Shown: piece after piece, positions 1-5,754 of the stretch
Layout: each line of letters opens with the position of its first letter
Numbering within the stretch: the first letter of the stretch is position 1
From: Actinomycetes bacterium
GTDB taxonomy: Bacteria > Actinomycetota > Thermoleophilia > BMS3ABIN01
Direction of reading: 5' to 3'
NCBI GenBank assembly: GCA_021790075.1
Contig: JAJYIN010000112.1
Location: 1 to 7,131, forward strand
Length of the DNA: 7,131 nt
Notes under the pieces: generated by a model
The model's database searches: none
Told to the model about the DNA's origin: nothing
Seen by the model: only the letters and a program-made list of their open reading frames with translations
Translations under genes and position numbers: made by a program

Positions 1-1113
1 AGCGCCGCTTTCCACGTTCATCTGCAGCGGATTGGCGGCCTGCCAGCCGGCAACCGGCGCGAAGTTGGGGTCGCCGTACCAGTCTGTCCCCGAAACGATC
101 GTCTTTGGCGTCTTTGCATCCCTGCCAGCGACCTTGATGCTGTTGACCTGGTTTTCTACGTGCTGCCAGGCAATGAGGCCGCTGCTTGGTGAGACCGTCT
201 CGAGGCCGTCAAAAAAGAAATCCGCGGTCAGGAAGGAAAAGCCGCTGCCGTCATCGTTGATGAAAGCGAGGTCGGACGAGTCGATCGCCTTCTCACTCGA
301 CTGCTCCTCGAAGAGGATGGCATTGGTGCCGGGCAGATAGCCGGCGCGGGCCTGATAACGGTTGTTGTTCGTCACCTGTGTCAGCCGGCCGCTTGAGACG
401 TCAAGGCTCCAGATATTGCTCAGGGGACCGTCCTCGACGATGGCGATCTTTTGCTGCTCCATGGTTACCGGGAAGGTGTAATAGTAAAAACGCCGGCCGG
501 GAGGCGTCAGGGGCATGGACGCCCCGGTCCGGGTATCCAGACGGTAGATGACACCGTCGTCCCTGTTTGAGTAAACCAGGTTGGTATTGTCTATCCAGAC
601 GGGGTTCTCCAGCGTGCCGCCGTGCGCCAGCGTCGTTGTCTTGCCGGAAGCGATGTCATATACACCGATCGTGCTTGTTTGTGTGCCCGGCTTGCCCATG
701 GTATAAAAGGCGACCGCGTGGGCATCCGGCGAGAAAACCGGCCGGATGGCATTGCCCGGTATCGTCCAGGCCGCGCTGCCGTCAGTTGTGGCGATGAGGC
801 TATGGACGCGTCCCTCCGGTCCCTCCCCGGCGCGGCTCATGAGCACGACCGTGAACAGGCGGCCATCATTGGAAAAAGAAAACCGCTCGCCTGATCCCGG
901 CCACTCCAGATAGGTTTCTCCCGCGCCGCCGGCTACCGTTGTGATCATCACCCGGCTGACCGGCCCGGAAACCGCTATGTAGCCGAGTTTTTCCTGGCCG
1001 GAAAAGCCGGGTGCGGCCGCGTCTTCCCGGCAGCCGCTCAGCAGAAGCTGGACGGCGACCCCGAGGAGCAGCAGGGGCGCCAGCGCCGCCGCCGCCTTCA
1101 GGCGCGCAGCCAC
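1..1113 (-). CDS. Lipoprotein with WD40-like (PD40/TolB-type) beta-propeller repeats (3' end outside window)
   Basis: Reading from GTG at 1113, the frame is open for 371 codons to the left edge with no stop. The N-terminus is a lipoprotein signal: charged start AARLK, hydrophobic core about 7-25, and lipobox LLSGC with the lipidated cysteine at 28. The mature protein would be anchored to a membrane and exposed outside the cytoplasm. The rest shows degenerate propeller blades: FSFSNDGRLF (78-87), PVFSPDAHAVAFY (125-137), VWIDNTNLVYSNRDDG (172-187) followed by RLDTRTG, NIWSLDVSSGRLTQVT (233-248), and a further blade near 340-365 (DWYGDPNFAPVAGW). The SPD..AF, YSNRDDG.IYRLD and IW.LDV.SG.LTQVT patterns are those of TolB and DPP-IV N-terminal-like propellers, which bind proteins or ligands and are not themselves catalytic. 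A C-terminal enzymatic domain could lie beyond the edge. The start overlaps the radical SAM gene by 16 bases. No specific function is assigned. Confidence 0.87.
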   Translation of the reverse strand, partial: MAARLKAAAALAPLLLLGVAVQLLLSGCREDAAAPGFSGQEKLGYIAVSGPVSRVMITTVAGGAGETYLEWPGSGERFSFSNDGRLFTVVLMSRAGEGPEGRVHSLIATTDGSAAWTIPGNAIRPVFSPDAHAVAFYTMGKPGTQTSTIGVYDIASGKTTTLAHGGTLENPVWIDNTNLVYSNRDDGVIYRLDTRTGASMPLTPPGRRFYYYTFPVTMEQQKIAIVEDGPLSNIWSLDVSSGRLTQVTNNNRYQARAGYLPGTNAILFEEQSSEKAIDSSDLAFINDDGSGFSFLTADFFFDGLETVSPSSGLIAWQHVENQVNSIKVAGRDAKTPKTIVSGTDWYGDPNFAPVAGWQAANPLQMNVESGA

Positions 1114-2531
1114 GAGGCGTGCCTCCAGAGGTTTCCCGTCATTGTCTTTAAAGTATTGAGGTCACGGATGCTGCCAAGAAGCCTCATCATGGGGCCGGGC
1201 CGCAGATACCATTCCAGAAAAGCCCGCTTGACCGCCCGGTCAATCTCGGCGGCGGACAGCTGCGGATACTCGATGATGGTGGAATAATTCATGTCCAGAT
1301 CTTCCCAGCGGTCTGACAGCAGCCAGCCGTTCTCCTTCGCCAGGTCATTGAACTCGGTGCCCGGATAGGGGACGGCCACATGGAAAAGGGCCAGGTTGAG
1401 CGGCAGGCGCTTGGACAGGCCGATCGTCTTCCGGATGGTTTCCCGCGTCTCCCCGGGAAGACCGATGATGAAATATCCCCAGGCCTTGATGCCGAAGCGG
1501 TCCGTCAGCCTGATGGCGTGCTCGATCTGCTCGACGGTGATTCCCTTCCTGGCCCGGTCGAGAACTTCCTGCGAACCGGATTCCAGCCCGAAAGCGATCT
1601 GCCAGCAGCCGGCTCTTTTCATCCAGGCGAGGATCTCCTCATCGATGTGGTCCACACGGCTGTTGCACTGCCAGTTGATCCGCAGCCCGGCTTCGACGAT
1701 GCGCCTGCATAGCTCGATCACTTGCGGGCGGCTGACGGTGAAAAGATCAGACAGGAAGACGACGTTATGAACACCCAGCGAGTCCAGCCAGAGCAGCTCA
1801 TCCATGATGTCATCGACCGGACGCAGGCGCACCCGGTTTCCCCAGAGCGCCATCTTGCGGCAGTAGATGCACGGATAGGGACAGCCACGGGAGGCGGTCA
1901 CCATCGTGAAAGGCCCGTCGATCATCGGCATGCGGTAACGGTCGAGCGGCAGCAGGTCCTGGCGCGGCTGCGGCAGGTTGCCGAGCTCCTCAAGCAGCGG
2001 CCGGCCGGGCGTGACCACGACCCCGTCGTCCCCGCGGAAGGCGATGCCTTTGACGTCCACGGGCGCGCGCCCGGCCTGGAGCTCTTCCAGCAGCTCCACG
2101 ATGGTTTCCTCCACTTCCCCGCGGATGGCGTAGTCCACGCTGGTGAGTTCCTCGAGGGACTCCGGCATGGTGGTAACATGGGGGCCGATGGCGATGGTGA
2201 CGGCCCCCAGTTCCTTGCCCAGCTCGGCAACGCGCAGGTCGTTATAGATGATGCTTGATATCAGGTAGGTTACCAGGTATTTGGGCCGCTTGGCCCGAAG
2301 CAGCTGCTCGAAGCGCGGCCACGGCATCTGCTCGCCGATACAGTCGACGATCTCGACGCTGAAGCGGTCATCGACAGCGCCGGCGATGAAAGCCAGGGAC
2401 GTCTGCGGCCAGATCATGCCCTCGCGGCTCTGGCGGCCGCAGCGGCAGATCTCGCGCATGTAGACGGTGCCGTCCGGCGACGGTGGATTGACGATCAGGA
2501 CGTCAACGGGGGTGTCGCCGTGCTCATTCAC
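1098..2531 (-). CDS. B12-binding-domain radical SAM protein (class B architecture)
   Basis: This complete 477-residue protein starts with GTG. The N-terminal domain, about 9-150, looks like a cobalamin-binding fold: strand VLIVNPP (11-17), then WPQTSLAFIAG (41-51), IVDCIGE (61-67) and IGPHVTTMPE (115-124), with RGEVEET near 137-143. The radical SAM core, about 205-400, carries the iron-sulfur motif SRGCPYPCIYC, with C217, C221 and C224 in CxxxCxxC spacing. It is followed by FGLESGSQEVLDRARKG (314-330), FIIGLPGET (354-362) and PYPGTEF (388-394). No DxHxxG cobalamin ligand motif is seen, as is common in class B enzymes. Such proteins methylate unactivated carbon or phosphorus, or carry out rearrangements, using S-adenosylmethionine. 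The substrate here is unknown; given the neighbours, a sugar or lipid-linked intermediate is plausible. It is cytoplasmic, with no signal peptide. The start overlaps the carbamoyltransferase stop by 8 bases, and the end overlaps the lipoprotein start by 16 bases, which points to coupled translation. An extra CRC motif (C29, C31) precedes the core. Confidence 0.95.
   Translation of the reverse strand: MNEHGDTPVDVLIVNPPSPDGTVYMREICRCGRQSREGMIWPQTSLAFIAGAVDDRFSVEIVDCIGEQMPWPRFEQLLRAKRPKYLVTYLISSIIYNDLRVAELGKELGAVTIAIGPHVTTMPESLEELTSVDYAIRGEVEETIVELLEELQAGRAPVDVKGIAFRGDDGVVVTPGRPLLEELGNLPQPRQDLLPLDRYRMPMIDGPFTMVTASRGCPYPCIYCRKMALWGNRVRLRPVDDIMDELLWLDSLGVHNVVFLSDLFTVSRPQVIELCRRIVEAGLRINWQCNSRVDHIDEEILAWMKRAGCWQIAFGLESGSQEVLDRARKGITVEQIEHAIRLTDRFGIKAWGYFIIGLPGETRETIRKTIGLSKRLPLNLALFHVAVPYPGTEFNDLAKENGWLLSDRWEDLDMNYSTIIEYPQLSAAEIDRAVKRAFLEWYLRPGPMMRLLGSIRDLNTLKTMTGNLWRHASWLRA
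1122..1126 (-). promoter_or_regulatory. Ribosome binding site for the lipoprotein GTG start
   Basis: GGAGG lies eight bases before GTG at 1113, inside the coding region of the radical SAM gene. The good spacing and the immediately following signal peptide make this start convincing. Confidence 0.75.
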
Positions 2532-4251
2532 TGCCGCCCTCCGGGTTTGTGTCTGCTGCAGTTTCCTTCATGGTCAGGAAGTCCCCGATCACCAGGGCGT
2601 CGATGCCGGTGCCCAGGTAGCAATCGATGGCCTCGGCCGGGGTGCAGACGATCGGCTGTCCCCGCACGTTGAAGGATGTGTTGAGCACGACCGGGACTCC
2701 CGTATGTTTTTCAAACTCCTCGATCAGGCGGTAGTAGCGCGGGTTGGTTTTCCGGGACACTGTCTGGACCCGGGCGGTGCCGTCCACGTGGGTGATCGCC
2801 TCCAGGTCGTGTCTTTTTTCCGGCAGCACGTTGTAGACGAGGATCATGTAAGGGGAAGGATGGGAGCTGTCGAAACATTCACCCACTTTTTCCTCCAGCA
2901 CCGAGGGCGCGAACGGCCGGAAGCCCTCGCGGTGCTTGACCCGGGCATTGAGGATATCCTTTTTCCCGGCGGTGCGGGGGTCGGAAAGGATGCTGCGGTT
3001 GCCCAGCGCCCGCGGGCCGCATTCCATCCGCCCCTGGAACCAGGCGACGATCCTGTCCGCCGCCAGCAGGCGGGCCGCTTCCGCCGGCGCATTTTCGAGC
3101 CGGCGGTACTCCACGCCGGCCGCCTTCAGCGCCTGCTCGATCTCCTCGTTGCTGAACTGCGGGCCCCAGTAGGCATCCTCCATGCGGTAGTCGCGGCCAC
3201 CGCCGTTGCCGACGTGGGTCAGCAGGGCGGCGCCGATGGCGGTGCCGGGGTCGTTGGCGGCCGGCTGGATGAAAACCTGCCCGAACGGCCCCTCCTTGAG
3301 TATGCGGCCGTTTATCACCGCGTTCAGGGCGACGCCGCCGGCCAGGCAGAGGTTGTCGCTGCCGGTCCTCGTCTTGAGATAGCGCGCCAGGGCCAGCGCC
3401 GTTTCTTCGGTGACCGCCTGGAGGGCGTAGGCGACGTCGGCGTGGCGGTCCTCGATTTCTGCTTCGGCCACGCGCCCGGGGCCAAAGATGCGGTGGAACT
3501 TGTCAGAGACCCAATGTCCGTGTCCTTTGACCTGCCATTCGAAATATGACAGATCGAGGCGGAAATCGCCGTTCGCCTCATCGATGGCCACGATCTTGCG
3601 GAACTCGTCGACCAGTGCCGGCCTGCCGTAGGAAGCCAGGCCCATCACCTTGCCCTCACCGCTGGCGAACTTGAATCCCAGGTACTCGGTAACGGCGCCG
3701 TAGAGCATCCCCAGCGAGTGGGGGAAGCAGATTTCCTTGATCGGCGACAGTGTCTTGCCGCGGCCGTAACCCAGCCAGGAGGTAGTCCACTCGCCGGCGG
3801 CGTCAAGTGTCATCACGGCCGCTTCCTCAAAAGGAGAGGGATAAAAGGCGCTGGCCGCGTGGGCCAGATGATGGTTGGCGTAATGGAAACGGGCCTTATC
3901 GGCGCGCGTGAGGCCCAGTTCGCGCCAGAACCTCTGCTTTACCCGGAACATGGGGAAGTAGCGGTCCTCCCGGTTCCAAACCAGCTGCAGCGAGCGGGGG
4001 AGGTTGCGGCCGATATACCAGGCCTGCTGGGGCAGGGAAAGAAAAGGGTTCCAGTAATAGCAGACATGGTCCAGGTCGCGGGCGCTGACTCCGGCTTCCC
4101 GGAGGCAGTACCGGATCGCCTGCGAAGGAAAATCGCCCGTGTGTTTTACCCGGCTGAAGCGCTCTTCCTCGGCGCACGCCACCAGCCGGCCATCCCGCAT
4201 GATAGCTGCGGATGCATCGTGGGCATAGCAGTTAAAAGCAAGCGTGATCAA
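2524..4251 (-). CDS. Carbamoyltransferase, NodU/CmcH/TobZ family
   Basis: This complete 575-residue protein is about the usual family length. Such enzymes make carbamoyl-adenylate from carbamoyl phosphate and ATP, then pass the carbamoyl group to a hydroxyl of an acceptor (O-carbamoylation of sugars, Nod factors or antibiotics). The N-terminal Kae1-like domain spans about 1-345: HDASAA (11-16), EEERFSRVKH (28-37), the metal-binding HxxxH in NHHLAHAASAFY (H127 and H131), LDAAGEW (149-155), GEGKVMGLASYG (198-209), LAGGVALN (303-310) and D334 in NDPGTAIGAA. The C-terminal domain spans about 398-560: ECGPRALGNRSIL (410-422), FRPFAP (444-449) and NTSFNVRGQPIV (524-535). All expected motifs are present, so it should be active. 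The start is TTG with a weak GGGGA site; upstream in-frame codons offer no better start, and MITLAFNCYAHDASAA matches the family N-terminus. The gene lies 29 bases after the flavoprotein gene and overlaps the radical SAM gene by 8 bases. The acceptor is unknown, and nothing here indicates nodulation. Confidence 0.97.
   Translation of the reverse strand: MITLAFNCYAHDASAAIMRDGRLVACAEEERFSRVKHTGDFPSQAIRYCLREAGVSARDLDHVCYYWNPFLSLPQQAWYIGRNLPRSLQLVWNREDRYFPMFRVKQRFWRELGLTRADKARFHYANHHLAHAASAFYPSPFEEAAVMTLDAAGEWTTSWLGYGRGKTLSPIKEICFPHSLGMLYGAVTEYLGFKFASGEGKVMGLASYGRPALVDEFRKIVAIDEANGDFRLDLSYFEWQVKGHGHWVSDKFHRIFGPGRVAEAEIEDRHADVAYALQAVTEETALALARYLKTRTGSDNLCLAGGVALNAVINGRILKEGPFGQVFIQPAANDPGTAIGAALLTHVGNGGGRDYRMEDAYWGPQFSNEEIEQALKAAGVEYRRLENAPAEAARLLAADRIVAWFQGRMECGPRALGNRSILSDPRTAGKKDILNARVKHREGFRPFAPSVLEEKVGECFDSSHPSPYMILVYNVLPEKRHDLEAITHVDGTARVQTVSRKTNPRYYRLIEEFEKHTGVPVVLNTSFNVRGQPIVCTPAEAIDCYLGTGIDALVIGDFLTMKETAADTNPEGGSE
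2537..2542 (-). promoter_or_regulatory. Strong ribosome binding site for the radical SAM gene, inside the carbamoyltransferase 3' end
   Basis: GGAGGG lies five bases before GTG at 2531, within the last codons of the carbamoyltransferase gene. It supports the GTG start even though the two genes overlap by 8 bases. Confidence 0.75.
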
Positions 4252-4258
4252 GTCGTCT

Positions 4259-4263
4259 TCCCC
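4259..4263 (-). promoter_or_regulatory. Weak ribosome binding site before the carbamoyltransferase TTG start
   Basis: GGGGA ends seven bases before TTG at 4251. It is a partial Shine-Dalgarno match in the 29-base gap after the flavoprotein stop. A weak site in front of a rare start codon suggests lower translation or reliance on coupling to the upstream gene (inference). Confidence 0.4.
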
Positions 4264-4280
4264 GCGTCCTGCCGTTAGGG

Positions 4281-5729
4281 TTAACCGAAATATAGCTGTT
4301 CGCTGCCGATCAGCCGCAGCGCATCCTGGGCTTTCCCCTCGACGACGCCCTGGGCGGCGCCAAAGCCCATCATCATGGCATGGTCCATGTTGATGTAAGT
4401 AAAGAGACCCTGGCGGCCGCAGGTGATCAGGTTGGGGATGCCGGCCAGGTGCTTTTTGGCTGTAATCAGGTTTGTATCAAAATTTTTGAGATAGATCGGA
4501 TAGGTGGTATGAACCCGTTCGGCCCAGAAACCCGCCACCTGCTTGCGTTCGGTGAGGCCGGCGGCTTCCAGGTCGCCAATCGAGCGCTCATAAAGCCAGT
4601 CGGCGCCGGCGTTCCAGATCTCGTCGCCCTCGTCGCAGCTGATTTCCAGGGTCAGCGAAGTCCGGTTCCACGGCGCCGCCATGGGCGTGAAGTTTCTCAT
4701 CTCCGAGATCCGGTTGAAGAGCACATGCCGGTCGGCGAAGTAGATCCAGTGGTCGGTTGTCACCTTGTGCTGGTTGAGCATGACAAACAAGAATTTGGTG
4801 GCTCTGAACCTCAGGCCGCGGGCCGCGGCGGCGACGGTATCCGGCACCGCCGGCTCCAGCATCAGCATCAGGTTGTTGATGGGCAGCGTCGAGATGACGA
4901 AGTCCGCCGGCACCTCCTCGGTCTTGCCGCCGGCGGCGGCCAGGATGCCCGCCACCTGTCCGTCTTCACCCAGCAGTACCTTTTCCACGTTCGCGCCTAG
5001 CTTGATCTCACCGCCGCTGGCCCGGGTTTCCTCTGACAGGCGCTCGCAGATACGGCCGATGCCGTCCATGGGGTAGAAGAACTCGCTCACGTAAGGCGAG
5101 TGGGTGTATTCGTACGGGTTGCGGAGCTGCCGTTTCTCGTTAAAGAGGCGCACAAAGGCGTCCCAGAGGCTTTCCAGGGCGATGCGCTGCGCGGCCCAGC
5201 GCACCGACATCTGGCTGGGCGGCACTCCCCAGACCTTTTCCGTATAGGGGCCAAAGAAGTAATCGTAGAGCTCCCCGCCGAAATGGCTCCGGCACCAGTC
5301 CTCGAAATCCTTGCTTTCGGACGGGAGCAGCCGCCGGCGCAGGGCCGCCTTCGCGTAACTGGCGGCGCACTTGACCACCTGCGTGAAATCCATGACCGAG
5401 AAGATGTTCTCCGCCTTGAGCGGATACTGGAAGTAACGGTTGTCGAAATAAAAATGCGTGATACGGACGCGGCGGTCCAGGGCCCCTTCAAGCAGGTCGG
5501 CAACCTCGTCCACGAGGTAATCGACCCGGGTGTGATAGCGGTGGGGGCCGTAATCGAAGATGTAGCCGTCGCGGCGGAAGGTGGCCGCCAGTCCGCCGAC
5601 AAACGGGTTCCGGTCCAGGACGGTGACGCCGAAACCCTGCTCCGCCAGCTTCCATGCAGCCGAGAGGCCGGTCAGGCCGGCTCCCAGCACGACAACCTTG
5701 GATTTTTTCTTATTGTCTGAGGCGTTCAC
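4281..5729 (-). CDS. FAD-dependent UDP-galactopyranose-mutase-like / COG1232-type flavoprotein
   Basis: This is a complete 482-residue protein when read from GTG at 5729. The N-terminal Rossmann motif GAGLTG is at 16-21, with an acidic D39 at the end of the second strand and GG at 45-46, the usual FAD-binding set. Three stretches match the UDP-galactopyranose mutase superfamily: GPHRYHT (61-67, like the mutase GPHIFHT), YTEKVWG (162-168, like YTxKQWG) and the C-terminal flavin motif GRQGLFTYINMD (438-449). At 482 residues it is longer than typical bacterial mutases (roughly 370-390). It therefore more probably belongs to the mutase-like, COG1232-type proteins found in polysaccharide loci, which automatic annotation often labels protoporphyrinogen oxidase. 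No haem gene is nearby. No signal peptide or membrane helix is seen, so it should be cytoplasmic. An in-frame TTG at 5774 would add 15 residues and overlap the upstream gene by 20 bases, but it lacks a spaced ribosome binding site. The fold is secure; the reaction is inferred. Confidence 0.92.
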   Translation of the reverse strand: MNASDNKKKSKVVVLGAGLTGLSAAWKLAEQGFGVTVLDRNPFVGGLAATFRRDGYIFDYGPHRYHTRVDYLVDEVADLLEGALDRRVRITHFYFDNRYFQYPLKAENIFSVMDFTQVVKCAASYAKAALRRRLLPSESKDFEDWCRSHFGGELYDYFFGPYTEKVWGVPPSQMSVRWAAQRIALESLWDAFVRLFNEKRQLRNPYEYTHSPYVSEFFYPMDGIGRICERLSEETRASGGEIKLGANVEKVLLGEDGQVAGILAAAGGKTEEVPADFVISTLPINNLMLMLEPAVPDTVAAAARGLRFRATKFLFVMLNQHKVTTDHWIYFADRHVLFNRISEMRNFTPMAAPWNRTSLTLEISCDEGDEIWNAGADWLYERSIGDLEAAGLTERKQVAGFWAERVHTTYPIYLKNFDTNLITAKKHLAGIPNLITCGRQGLFTYINMDHAMMMGFGAAQGVVEGKAQDALRLIGSEQLYFG

Positions 5730-5733
5730 TTCT

Positions 5734-5738
5734 TCCCT
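5734..5738 (-). promoter_or_regulatory. Ribosome binding site deciding the flavoprotein GTG start
   Basis: AGGGA lies four bases before GTG at 5729 (minus-strand reading AGGGAAGAAGTG). The alternative TTG at 5774 has AGGTGA directly abutting it with no spacer, which is unusable. A start at 5729 also places the Rossmann strand about ten residues from the N-terminus, as is usual for the family. The spacing is somewhat short, so the call is moderate. Confidence 0.55.
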
Positions 5739-5754
5739 ATAGTTTGCCTGAAAA

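Noticed and set aside
1722..2258. 178-codon plus-strand ORF opposite the radical SAM gene
   Set aside because: It is a shadow of a well-supported gene, rich in His/Asp/Gly/Arg and without motifs.
1098..2531. Assignment of the radical SAM protein to hopanoid biosynthesis (HpnJ-like)
   Set aside because: The architecture is similar, but no other hopanoid genes are visible and many B12 radical SAM subfamilies share these motifs.
2467..3549. 360-codon plus-strand ORF opposite the carbamoyltransferase gene
   Set aside because: It lies antisense to a gene with all family motifs intact. Its translation is low-complexity Gly/Val/Ala/Arg-rich text with no recognisable domain, as expected for a GC-rich shadow frame.
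2524..4251. Naming the carbamoyltransferase nodU
   Set aside because: There are no other nodulation genes in the window. The family is broad and occurs in many antibiotic and glycan loci.
4279..4286. Palindrome GGTTAACC at the flavoprotein stop
   Set aside because: At eight bases it is too short to be a terminator, has no T-run, and is likely to be chance around the stop codon.
4801..4830. GC-rich repeated GGCCGCG stretch suggestive of a hairpin
   Set aside because: It encodes an alanine-rich run (residues 299-304 of the flavoprotein) within an intact gene, so codon repetition explains it.
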